Origin: Acidobacteriota bacterium
GTDB taxonomy: Bacteria > Acidobacteriota > Terriglobia > Acidiferrales > UBA7541
NCBI GenBank assembly: GCA_021324935.1
Contig: JAJPIE010000075.1
Coordinates: forward strand, 92,183 to 156,182
Length of the DNA: 64,000 nucleotides
Reading direction: 5' to 3'
Part shown: positions 1 to 7,985 of the stretch, one piece after another
How the letters are laid out: every line of letters begins with the position of its first letter
Numbering within the stretch: the first letter of the stretch is position 1
The notes under the pieces: model-generated
The model's database searches: none
What the model saw: the letters and a program-made list of their open reading frames with translations, nothing else
Told to the model about the DNA's origin: nothing
Made by a program: the position numbers and the translations under genes

Positions 1-84
1 ACGCGATCCGGGCCACCCACAGGGGTATTGGCCGGCGTTCCCGAGGGGCAGCCTTGCTCGAACCGCCCCTCCGAAATTCTGGGG

Positions 85-109
85 TTCTTTACTTCGTCGC
101 TACTTACTT
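85..109 (-). repeat. Purine-rich post-stop repeat, copy 1
   Basis: Directly after the stop codon of the Band 7 gene, the minus-strand RNA would read GAAGUAAGUAGCGACGAAGU and onward, a run of degenerate GAAGYAA heptamers. Similar tracts follow the stop codons at 4552 and 20597. The remaining bases at the left edge (1-84) show no gene I can support. Confidence 0.45.
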
Positions 110-1507
110 CTATGGCCTGCGGCCTTGCTTGCGCTGCGCCGTGGCCGTGGCAACCGGTGAAGCGTCATCGGGATTGTCGTCACCCGAAGGCTCATCGGCG
201 TTGCCGTTTGCGTTGACGCCGTTCTGAAACGCGGAGCGCATAACGTCGGCGGCAAAGAAGTTCTTCCCGTCCATCGGCACCATCATGATTTGCAATTTGT
301 CGCTCAAGCGCTCGGCGATGATCTTCTGGATCAACAGCGGATTCTGCTTGAGCACCGCGGCTTCGTACTTCATGCGCTCGGCGTCGGCCGCGGCGGTGAC
401 GCGAATGTGGTTGGCTTCGGCGTCGGAAAGGTTGCGTTGGCGTTCAACCTCGGCCTTGGAGTCGATGATTTTGGCCTGCGCGGCGGCTTCCGCGTTTTGC
501 AGCGTGGCTTCCTTGCGAGCCTCGGCTTCGAGTTTGGTCTGTTCGATCTGCTTCTGCTTCAGCGGCAACGTGTACTGCATGGCGTCGGATTCGGCCTTGG
601 CTTGCAGGACGCGTACCGCCGCCTGCGCTTCGGCTTGCTTTACGTCGCGCGCCTTTTGGGCGTCGGCTTCCAATTCGGCGATTTTCACTTCCTTGGACTT
701 GATTTCCTGCTCGGTGCCGAGGCGATCGTTCTCCTGTTCCTTGAGCAGCAGTCCTTCCAGACCTTTGGCATATTCGGCGGGAAGCTGAATGTCGCGGAGG
801 AGTACTTCGCGGACCACGATGCCGTCAGCAGAAAGGCGAGTCTTAATCTGATCGGAGGCCTTGGCGCGCAGCTCTTCGCGCTTCACGGCAAAAATTTCGC
901 GGGTTTCATAGTTGGGCGAAAGCTGGCGGTAGGTGGAAGAGACCACCGGGCCGACGACCTGCTCGCCCACGGGCTGCGGCAGATTCTGGTGAATCGTATA
1001 GAGCGTCGAGGGATCCAGGCGATAGCGCACGGTGACGGATAGCCCGATGTTGAGGCCTTCGCGCGCCTGGACAATGAGCACTTCGTTGGCGCCTTTGACC
1101 CCGGCGACAGGAGCGGTGGTGTAAACCTGCTCGCGCGTGTCGTAGAGCGCCACGCTATCCACCAGCGGCGTGACGATGTGCACTCCCGGATACAACGTAC
1201 CGGGGCGGACGCCGTAGACTTGGCTGACGCGAACGCCCGCCGCGCCGTCGGGGACAACCATGATGCTCGCCGACAATAGCACCGGTACGATGCCGGCCGC
1301 CGCCAACTGCAGCGCGAGCCGCCACCGTACCGGCCGGAAAGGGCGCGCCGCTTTCCGTGCGACCTCCTCCGGGCCGGGTTCCGCGCTGGCCTGCTCCAGG
1401 AGCCACCGGAGGCGGGCCGCCATGACGATGTCGTAGATGACCAGAATTCCCGCGCTGCAGAACAAACCAACCGCGAGGAATGTGAGTAGAGTTTTCAGTG
1501 CCAACAT
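110..1507 (-). CDS. SPFH/Band 7 domain membrane protein
   Basis: This 465-residue protein has two N-terminal hydrophobic segments (about residues 4-30 and 66-86). They are followed by a Band 7/prohibitin domain (about 90-270) and a long Glu/Lys/Ala-rich coiled coil (about 255-390) of the kind that drives oligomerisation. The C-terminal tail is low in complexity and polar. Such proteins form large rings on the inner membrane and scaffold proteases or lipid domains, and no enzymatic motif is visible. A small hydrophobic protein is encoded about 100 bases upstream on the same strand and may be co-transcribed. The start ATG at 1507 is preceded by GAAAGGACAAG, a reasonable ribosome-binding site. 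The exact partner or substrate cannot be inferred. Confidence 0.9.
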   Translation of the reverse strand: MLALKTLLTFLAVGLFCSAGILVIYDIVMAARLRWLLEQASAEPGPEEVARKAARPFRPVRWRLALQLAAAGIVPVLLSASIMVVPDGAAGVRVSQVYGVRPGTLYPGVHIVTPLVDSVALYDTREQVYTTAPVAGVKGANEVLIVQAREGLNIGLSVTVRYRLDPSTLYTIHQNLPQPVGEQVVGPVVSSTYRQLSPNYETREIFAVKREELRAKASDQIKTRLSADGIVVREVLLRDIQLPAEYAKGLEGLLLKEQENDRLGTEQEIKSKEVKIAELEADAQKARDVKQAEAQAAVRVLQAKAESDAMQYTLPLKQKQIEQTKLEAEARKEATLQNAEAAAQAKIIDSKAEVERQRNLSDAEANHIRVTAAADAERMKYEAAVLKQNPLLIQKIIAERLSDKLQIMMVPMDGKNFFAADVMRSAFQNGVNANGNADEPSGDDNPDDASPVATATAQRKQGRRP

Positions 1508-1603
1508 GATCTTGTCCTTTCTTCCCTTCTCCCGGTGATCCTGCGAGGAACTGATCGCGCTTGCCGACGGCCTCGTTCAGGGAAATCCCGGGAAGACTTG
1601 GCG

Positions 1604-1801
1604 CTAGGAGCGGCTCCCAAACGCGCGAGCCACCAGGCGCGTGCCATGCGCGACTTGTAGGCGAACCGGCCGGCGATTGGCAGTTGCGGGCTGCATCAGC
1701 CGAAGCATGCCGTGCAGGAGCAAGCTTTCCAGAGCCAGTGCGGCGAACAGGGCCAGGGTGGTGACAACGGTGACTCCGGCAAATCCAAGCATCGTTTCCA
1801 T
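1604..1801 (-). CDS. Small hydrophobic protein, unknown function
   Basis: This 65-residue protein begins METMLGFAGVTVVTTLALFA, a single membrane segment (about residues 5-36) followed by a basic C-terminus. It lies upstream of the Band 7 gene on the same strand and is preceded by GGAGAACGCAC, which contains a plausible ribosome-binding site. I recognise no family. The overlapping longer minus-strand frame at 1155-1961 is a shadow of the Band 7 gene. Confidence 0.5.
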   Translation of the reverse strand: METMLGFAGVTVVTTLALFAALALESLLLHGMLRLMQPATANRRPVRLQVAHGTRLVARAFGSRS

Positions 1802-2077
1802 GTGCGTTCTCCTCGCTGCGCTGGGCTGGGTAACAATTCGCCGGGCAGAGTGGCAGGTAAGAGGCCAGCTCTACCCTATTCAAATTAATAGAGTTACCAG
1901 CGGCGTCGAGCTGCGATACCGTGGACGGAGAGACGCGCCGTGTAAGCCAAACCACAAACAATCAAAGAGGGGGAGGAAACGATGAGAGCGTCGGAGACAA
2001 TTCGGGCGCACGTCCTGGGCTAAGTTTGTGACGGCTGAGGCGCTGGAACCGCGCACCGCACGCCTTTGGCGACGGGG

Positions 2078-2473
2078 TTATCGGCGTTTGTAGGTGCCGG
2101 TTTCGGCGTTATCCCTGATGTGGAGCAGGTCGTCCTTGTATTCCACCTTCCAGATTTGCGGCATGGGCGGAGAACCCGGCGGGGCGCAATTCAGGCGCAG
2201 GTGATGCGCGTCGGCAAAATCGTAGGAGCAGGTTTGATCGGTATTGCCGGTCTGCATCAGGACGGTGCCGTCGTCGTGGAACTCCAGTATTTCGTTGGTG
2301 CCGCGCGCTTCGTCCCAGGTGCCAACGATTTTTTCCTTCAAATCTTTCTGGATGACGCGATGGCAGCCCGCGATCAAAATTGGGATTGCGAATCCTCCGG
2401 CAAACCTGGCACGCCGTTCGGACTTGAATGAACCTCGACTGGCTTTTGGCCGGCTCTCCCGACCATACCGCAA
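2078..2473 (-). CDS. Putative small lipoprotein
   Basis: The frame encodes a hydrophobic stretch ending in a lipobox-like IPILIAGC, followed by a compact domain of about 90 residues (KIVGTWDEARGTNEILEF, then an IWKVEYKDDLLHIRD segment) that resembles lipocalin-like or DUF-type 'copper resistance/META' beta folds. The open frame extends to an ATG at 2641, but that start would overlap the protease gene and has no signal-peptide character. I prefer a TTG at 2473 or an unrecognised start closer to the lipobox. No catalytic motif is visible. It is divergent from the protease gene at 2620. Confidence 0.55.
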   Translation of the reverse strand: MRYGRESRPKASRGSFKSERRARFAGGFAIPILIAGCHRVIQKDLKEKIVGTWDEARGTNEILEFHDDGTVLMQTGNTDQTCSYDFADAHHLRLNCAPPGSPPMPQIWKVEYKDDLLHIRDNAETGTYKRR

Positions 2474-2619
2474 ATGCAGGAGCTCGCCGCAGAAACCGAA
2501 GCCTCGGGTTCCATGAAATGAAGCCTCCAGGCTGGAGCAAGCACGAGCAGGTTCAAGGCTGAAGCCTCGCGTGACTCCCCGTTCGCCTCGCAAGACGCCC
2601 ACTGCGCAGATGCGGTACG

Positions 2620-3771
2620 ATGGAGCAAATGTCTCAAGCACAAGGAATTCGAGTCGGCCGGATTCTCGGCATACCCATTTACGTGGATTTCAGTTGGGTC
2701 CTGATCTTTGCCGCCTTCTGCTTCATCCTTTCGCAACAATTCAAGCTGGATCACAAGGAGTGGACGTCAGCCGAAAGCTGGGGAGTGGGCATCGCAACCA
2801 GCCTGTTGTTCTTCACATCCGTAGTGCTGCACGAGCTTTCGCACAGCGCGGTGGCGCAAGCGTACAAGATCAAGGTCCTTTCCATCACCCTGTTCATTTT
2901 TGGCGGATTGGCGCGCATCAGCCGCGAACCGACCAAGGCGATTCAGGAGTTCAACATCGCCCTGGCGGGCCCTGTGGCGAGCGCCGTACTTGGGGGATTC
3001 TTTTACCTGGTGAGCCTGTTTTTTCCCGGCAATGCGATGATCAGCGCCCCGCTGCAATATCTCTCTTGGGCGAACCTGGTCCTGGCGGTTTTCAACATGC
3101 TTCCCGGGTTTCCGCTGGATGGCGGGCGAATTTTCCGGGCGATTGTCTGGGGCGCAACCAAGGACTTTTCGAAAGCGACGCGCGTGGCCGGCGCCAGCGG
3201 AAAACTGATCGCTTATGCGTTGATCGCCTACGGGCTCGGCTCGCTCTTCACGAAAAACTACGACAACATTTGGTTTGTTCTGATCGGCCTTTACCTGCTG
3301 AACGCCGCGCAGATGAGCGTGGCCCAGGTGACGATTCGCGAAACGCTGGCCGGACTTCACGCCGCCGACGTGATGAGCCTGGAAGTTCCCACGATTCCCG
3401 CGAACATGAGCCTGGAAGAGTACAGCAACGAGGTGCTGCGGACGGGGCGGCGCGTGCACATCGTGACGATGGGTGACCGCCTGGCGGGGCTGATGAACGT
3501 GGCGGCGCTGAATCAAGTGCCGCGCGACGAATGGAACATGAACTCCGTGCAGGCGGTGATGGTGCCACGCGACAAAATCATCTGGGCCGCCCCGGAAGAG
3601 CCGTTGTTGCGCCTGCTGGAACGCCTGATGGCCGCTGACATTAACCAGATGCCGGTGGTAAGTTACGGGGAAGACGGCTCCGCACACATCGTGGGAATTG
3701 TCTCGCGCGACGCCATTCTGCGCGTGCTGCAGACTCGCAGCGAGCTCGGCGCGGCGCTAAGCCATCGCTGA
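2620..3771 (+). CDS. M50 site-2-type zinc metalloprotease with CBS domains
   Basis: This is a polytopic intramembrane protease of 383 residues. The zinc motif HELSH (in VVLHELSHSAVAQAY, about residue 70) and the distal motif NMLPGFPLDGGRI (about residue 160) are both intact, with the Asp that completes the zinc site. The C-terminal third (about 240-375) contains a pair of CBS domains, as in the SpoIVFB/Rip3-like group of M50 proteases. CBS pairs usually sense adenosine nucleotides. The substrate is unknown, but such enzymes often cleave anti-sigma factors or membrane regulators. The 3' end overlaps the convergent methyltransferase gene by 15 bases. Confidence 0.93.
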   Translation: MEQMSQAQGIRVGRILGIPIYVDFSWVLIFAAFCFILSQQFKLDHKEWTSAESWGVGIATSLLFFTSVVLHELSHSAVAQAYKIKVLSITLFIFGGLARISREPTKAIQEFNIALAGPVASAVLGGFFYLVSLFFPGNAMISAPLQYLSWANLVLAVFNMLPGFPLDGGRIFRAIVWGATKDFSKATRVAGASGKLIAYALIAYGLGSLFTKNYDNIWFVLIGLYLLNAAQMSVAQVTIRETLAGLHAADVMSLEVPTIPANMSLEEYSNEVLRTGRRVHIVTMGDRLAGLMNVAALNQVPRDEWNMNSVQAVMVPRDKIIWAAPEEPLLRLLERLMAADINQMPVVSYGEDGSAHIVGIVSRDAILRVLQTRSELGAALSHR

Positions 3772-4371
3772 ACTGGCCACAAGCACCCTTGGTTTCGAAG
3801 AGGTTTCCGCCGCCTTGCGCGCGCGGATGCGGAAACCTCCGCCGCGAAAATCCACCGAAACACGCGAAAAGCCGGCGGCCGTCAGGCGCGCGAAAACGGA
3901 ACTGGGCGCGAGGGGCGTGAACGTGCTCTTGTAGTGCACCAAACGGTTCATCCAGCCATCGTTGATTTCCGCGGCGAACAAGGAGCCGCCGGGACGCAGC
4001 ACACGTTGCGCTTCGGCAAAGGCGCGATCCTGCGCTTCCCGGCTCCGCAGATGATGTAACACCAGAATGGCGACGACCGACGAAAAGGATTGGTCGGCAA
4101 ATGGAAGTCTGGCGGCGTCGCCGCAGAGCGGCGCAACCTCCGGTTCGCCGTGCCTGGCCTTCAGGTGCAGGATCGCATTTTTGTCATATTCGAGGGCAGT
4201 GACGCGCGATGTGAGCTGCAGAAGTTGACGGGTGGCGGCGCCGTAGCCCGCGCCAATTTCCAGGACGTGCTCGCCAAGCCGAGCGCCGGAGAGAACCCAG
4301 GGCAGAACGTAGCGCTGCGACATGCGCTGCCAGAGAGAAGAAGAACAGAAAAGATGTTCGAGAGTGTTCAT
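3757..4371 (-). CDS. Class I SAM-dependent methyltransferase
   Basis: The 204-residue protein carries the AdoMet-binding motif I VLEIGAGYGAAT (about residues 37-48), a motif II region around ALEYDKNAI, and a post-motif VVAILVLHHLRS, so it belongs to the Methyltransf_11/25 group. I chose the ATG at 4371 (MNTLEHLFCSS) because the 30 residues upstream in the longer frame look untranslated. The gene converges on the M50 protease gene and their last 15 bases overlap. The methyl acceptor cannot be predicted. Confidence 0.85.
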   Translation of the reverse strand: MNTLEHLFCSSSLWQRMSQRYVLPWVLSGARLGEHVLEIGAGYGAATRQLLQLTSRVTALEYDKNAILHLKARHGEPEVAPLCGDAARLPFADQSFSSVVAILVLHHLRSREAQDRAFAEAQRVLRPGGSLFAAEINDGWMNRLVHYKSTFTPLAPSSVFARLTAAGFSRVSVDFRGGGFRIRARKAAETSSKPRVLVASSAMA

Positions 4372-4496
4372 AGCGGTTGAGCCTTCAGGGTGGGGAAACC
4401 ATTCTAGCGCACCTGACGGGTCCGCGACCATTGGAATCGATCGAGTGAAACGGAACACCAAGATACCGAAGCAAAGATAGTCTAAAAAAACGCAAA

Positions 4497-4543
4497 TTCC
4501 TTCCTTACTCCTTTGCTTCCTTGCTTCGTTGCCTCATTACTTC
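4497..4543 (-). repeat. Purine-rich post-stop repeat, copy 2
   Basis: Eight bases past the TAA of the phosphoesterase gene, the transcript would carry GAAGUAAUGAGGCAACGAAG, then further GAAGCAA and GAGUAAG units. This is the clearest copy, with about five degenerate heptamers in a row. Confidence 0.5.
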
Positions 4544-4551
4544 AGCCGTTA

Positions 4552-5463
4552 TTAGTGGCAGTTGCCGGAACCGGCGTCGGTGAAGGTTTTGCCCGCTTCG
4601 GGGATGAACTGCCAGTCATAGCCGGCGGCCTTCAGGGTGAGTTTCAGGACCCCATAGGCATCGTTGTTGCGGACTTCGCTGTTGGGCTTGGCGACTCCGA
4701 ATTCGCGGTGGCTTTTTCCGCCGGTGCCAACGACAAATTCGCGAATGCCGCGCCTGGGATCGGCCTGGCCGCCGGGATCCTGCGGAGCAAAGCGTTCGTA
4801 GTCGTGGTCGTGGCCGTTGATGACGATCTCCGCGTTGTAATCGTAAAGAGCCTGCCAGAGCGGCCTGACTTCCAGATCGTCACCGTGAATCAAGCCGGAG
4901 CTGAAGCGCGGCTTGTGAAAATAGGCAAGCGTACAGCCGGAAGGGTGAGCAGCGAGATCTTCCCGAAGCCATTTTTCCTCCGCCGAGCCAGCCTCGCATC
5001 CCCCCACTTCCTTGCACTCTGAGTTGAGCACGACGATGTGCCAGGAGCCCAGCTCGTAGCTGTAATACCCTGTTCTCGGTTCGCCCGCGGTGGGGCCGAA
5101 ATATTCGAAGTAATAGGTGGCGCCCTTGGAGTGAAATTCGTGATTGCCGACGGCTGGACGCGTGCGGCTCTTCACGCGGCCCCAGGTCTGATCATAGCAC
5201 TTGAAATTCTCGGCGGTACCGTTCGGGTAGGCAAGGTCGCCCAGTGCCATCACCGTTCCGGGATTCGCTTCCAACAATTTTGCGGTGGCTTCGGCGCCGG
5301 AAAGGTCGGAGCAGTCCGCGATGTCTCCCGCGCCGATCAATATGCTCGCCTGTTTGGCGTCATCCGGGGGATCCGCGCTCAATTTCATGCCTGCCACGGT
5401 CAGCGCTAGCGGCAACACGAGACCAAATAAAAGAAACGCTAGATGCCTGTACGATGCCTTCAT
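4552..5463 (-). CDS. Secreted calcineurin-like metallophosphoesterase
   Basis: This 303-residue protein starts with a signal peptide or membrane anchor (about residues 8-30). It shows the dinuclear-metal phosphoesterase motifs in order: GAGDIADC (Asp ligand), GDLAYPNGT, VGNHEFHS (the GNH[ED] motif), and GHDHDYERF near residue 220. It resembles the purple acid phosphatase/3',5'-cyclic-AMP phosphodiesterase-like group. It probably hydrolyses a phosphate ester in the periplasm or at the surface, with unknown substrate. The final stop is doubled by a second TAA-like triplet and followed by a purine-rich repeat. A short perfect inverted repeat lies 19-35 bases upstream of the start (GGCAAA/TTTGCC, 5482-5498). 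Confidence 0.88.
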   Translation of the reverse strand: MKASYRHLAFLLFGLVLPLALTVAGMKLSADPPDDAKQASILIGAGDIADCSDLSGAEATAKLLEANPGTVMALGDLAYPNGTAENFKCYDQTWGRVKSRTRPAVGNHEFHSKGATYYFEYFGPTAGEPRTGYYSYELGSWHIVVLNSECKEVGGCEAGSAEEKWLREDLAAHPSGCTLAYFHKPRFSSGLIHGDDLEVRPLWQALYDYNAEIVINGHDHDYERFAPQDPGGQADPRRGIREFVVGTGGKSHREFGVAKPNSEVRNNDAYGVLKLTLKAAGYDWQFIPEAGKTFTDAGSGNCH

Positions 5464-5628
5464 TCCGGATGTCCCCTGAGTGGCAAACTCGCTTTGCCTG
5501 GACGCTCTCTTACCCTAACACCGGGAACTTATATCGCGGATAAAATTGCGCTGAAAGGTTTTTCAATCAGGCATGAACGGCAGAAAGACAAAAGTGCGTG
5601 GTTCTCTGTGCAAAAGGCGGAATGCCAA

Positions 5629-7008
5629 TCAATGCAACATGGGACGAATGCGGCGGAGCGCGGTGGCAAACTGGTCGGCGTTGTAAGCGGAGGGATTCTC
5701 GAGCTGCTGGAACAGTTGGTTGATCGCGGCACGCATCTCCGCGTCGTTTGCGGGCTTGGTGTCTTTCGCGTAGGCGATATAGAGCGAGTCGATCGCCATG
5801 GCGGCCTGCTCCGCGGCGCGCTCGTCGGCGATGGCGATGTTTTCCGCGTCGTCGGTGATGCGCTGCATCATGCGCAGTGCGATGGCCTGATCGTATTGCA
5901 TGGTGGCCAGGCGTTCGGCGATCCGCTGCGCAAGTGGCGCAGCGGCGGCCGCCGCCGTTGCGACGACATTGCGATCTGGGTTGAGCTTGCTCATTTCGCT
6001 GGAAACAGTGAGAAGATGCTTGTCGAGCTCTTGGCCGTTGGCGGAATCGATCTGCTTCGCCAGCAATCGAAAGACGGCGTAGCGCGAAGAGTTCCACGCG
6101 GGATCCCCTGGGCGGCGGCCTTCGTATCCATGCTCCTGGCGCCAACTGTCTTTCGCCGGGCCCAGCGAATGGTGGCAGGCGAAGCACGAAAGCTCGGAAT
6201 ACTCAGGCCAGACGTCTTTCTTGTCGTAGCGTTCCCCGCGGGCACGCCAGATGAGGCGATCCATCTCCGCGCGAAGCTGCACTGCCTGGCCGGTGCTCCA
6301 ATCCCGAATGCCAGCCCAAGCCGCATCCTCCACCGGCTTGCCCGGCGCGGATTCCCGCGGCACCTTCCAGTGGCGCGGCATCACTGCGGAAAACGAATCC
6401 AGTTCGAAATAGAGGTCTGGATGCCCGGCCGCAATCATTTCGTGATCGACAAATTTGTCTTTCGTGCCGAGGTGGCATTCCAGGCAGCGATCCGTGCGGC
6501 GGAGGACGTCGCGCGTATCGTACATTCCCAATTCCTTCACGGAGCGTTCGTGCGGCCAGTCTTTGGTGGTGTGCGGACCCAGCCATCCCGAGGCCGGACC
6601 ATGGCAGTTTTCGCAGGAAACGCCATCCGCGAGTTCGAAGGGACGCCCCCGCTGTTCCGCAGTGGTATAGAGCGCGTGGCAGGCGAGGCATTTCGGCGAC
6701 TCCTCGGCCTTCCCTTCAAGCTTCAAGATGCGCCCCATGCGCTCGCCGACTTCGCCGGTCAACGCGCCGTAGGCGCGACTGTGCTTGTCCTGAAGAATCC
6801 AGGTGGAATACTCGTTTTGCAAAATGCGGCTGCCGGCAACGGGCTTCACGCTGCCGTGGCAACTGGTGGCCGCACAGGAGCCGGGCCCTATGTACTTGAT
6901 GGGCTCGGGGGTGTCCGTGGACGCGGAACGCGCGGGAAGCAGACACAAGCAGAAGGCCGCGACAAGAAGAGCGGAGCGGAGTAAGCCTGGTTTGCATTGA
7001 ATTCCCAT
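5629..7008 (-). CDS. Pentaheme cytochrome c (c554-like family)
   Basis: The 459-residue protein has a signal peptide (about residues 9-30) and five covalent-heme motifs: an expanded CAATSCH (C45, CX4CH), then CLACH (C107), CENCH (C132), CLECH (C175) and CFACH (C275). Distal histidines between the motifs (for example HERSVKE, DHEM, GHPDLYFEL) fit the cytochrome c554/multiheme family with bis-His hemes. The C-terminal 180 residues are helical and heme-free. It would sit in the periplasm as an electron carrier or reductase. It lies next to, but divergent from, the redox operon that starts near 8 kb, so it is a possible redox partner. The start ATG at 7008 gives a clean signal peptide. Confidence 0.9.
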   Translation of the reverse strand: MGIQCKPGLLRSALLVAAFCLCLLPARSASTDTPEPIKYIGPGSCAATSCHGSVKPVAGSRILQNEYSTWILQDKHSRAYGALTGEVGERMGRILKLEGKAEESPKCLACHALYTTAEQRGRPFELADGVSCENCHGPASGWLGPHTTKDWPHERSVKELGMYDTRDVLRRTDRCLECHLGTKDKFVDHEMIAAGHPDLYFELDSFSAVMPRHWKVPRESAPGKPVEDAAWAGIRDWSTGQAVQLRAEMDRLIWRARGERYDKKDVWPEYSELSCFACHHSLGPAKDSWRQEHGYEGRRPGDPAWNSSRYAVFRLLAKQIDSANGQELDKHLLTVSSEMSKLNPDRNVVATAAAAAAPLAQRIAERLATMQYDQAIALRMMQRITDDAENIAIADERAAEQAAMAIDSLYIAYAKDTKPANDAEMRAAINQLFQQLENPSAYNADQFATALRRIRPMLH

Positions 7009-7247
7009 GCGGGATACGCGATATGTGCTGATGTTTTATATATTCGCGGAGGCGAAGAAGTCAACCGCGAGAAACAGGGGAGTTTGCATAGGGAATGCCC
7101 GCGAAGTGCCGCAGCCGGCAGGCACGAGTTTCGAAGTGGCCGCTTTCCCCGCAATCGAGGTATCATGAGCCGTGCTTGAGAGACCCGCTTGCGGCTCGGG
7201 ACACCCGCGGTCGATCGCCGCGCCACTTCCAACGAAGGAATCGCTCC

Positions 7248-7787
7248 ATGAAAACAATCCTTGTCAGTTTGCTTGCACTTTGTGTAACCGCCGGCGTTAC
7301 GCCGGCGCAGTCAGCCGGGCCGGTGAAAAACCCGGTGGCCACTTCGGTGCGCAACTTTATGCCGCGCTTCCAGAAGAACATCCTTGCCGCCCTGGATACC
7401 ATGCCCGCGGACAAATACGGCTACAAGCCCACGCCGGATCAGATGAGTTTCGCCCACCTGGCCATTCATATCGCCGAGTCGAACAACGGCATGTGCTCGA
7501 AACTGGCGGACGTGCCGGCACCGAAAGTGGAAGAACTGAAGGAAACCGATTCGAAGGACAAATTGGTCGCTGCCGCGAAGGCCTCGTTTGAGTTTTGCAG
7601 CGCCTCACTGGCGAATCTCGACGATTCGAAAATGGGCGACACTTTGGACTTCTTTGGCCACTTGCAGGGGCCACGGGCGATGGCCGCTTTTTATCTGGTT
7701 GGCGGTTGGTCGGACCATTACGGCGCGGCGGCCATGTATTTACGGCTGAACGGGCTGCTTCCGCCGACCGCGCAACCCAAAAAGTGA
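7248..7787 (+). CDS. Exported DinB-like four-helix protein
   Basis: This 179-residue protein begins MKTILVSLLALCVTAGVTPA, a signal peptide with cleavage near AQSA. The mature part has the DinB/YfiT-like four-helix pattern, with candidate metal-ligand histidines in FAHLAIHIAES and WSDHYGAAAMYL. GAAGGA lies a few bases before the ATG at 7248. The upstream ATG at 7095 is unlikely because it would bury the signal peptide. Secreted DinB-like proteins are common in Acidobacteriota and their function is mostly unknown. Confidence 0.85.
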   Translation: MKTILVSLLALCVTAGVTPAQSAGPVKNPVATSVRNFMPRFQKNILAALDTMPADKYGYKPTPDQMSFAHLAIHIAESNNGMCSKLADVPAPKVEELKETDSKDKLVAAAKASFEFCSASLANLDDSKMGDTLDFFGHLQGPRAMAAFYLVGGWSDHYGAAAMYLRLNGLLPPTAQPKK

Positions 7788-7985
7788 CGCGCTTTTTTGG
7801 CCGGTAGTGAATGAATTCGCAGCCGGGGAAAGCCAGACCGCCCGCATTGCGTGTTCGCCCTGTGCTCCTTCCCTGAACCTGCCTATTTACAACTTGCCGC
7901 TGGCCACCTAGTATGCGGGGTAACAATTTCCGGGAAATCCGCCGGCCTGTGCTCCCCGCGGCGGATTTTCACGAGACCTGACCCC

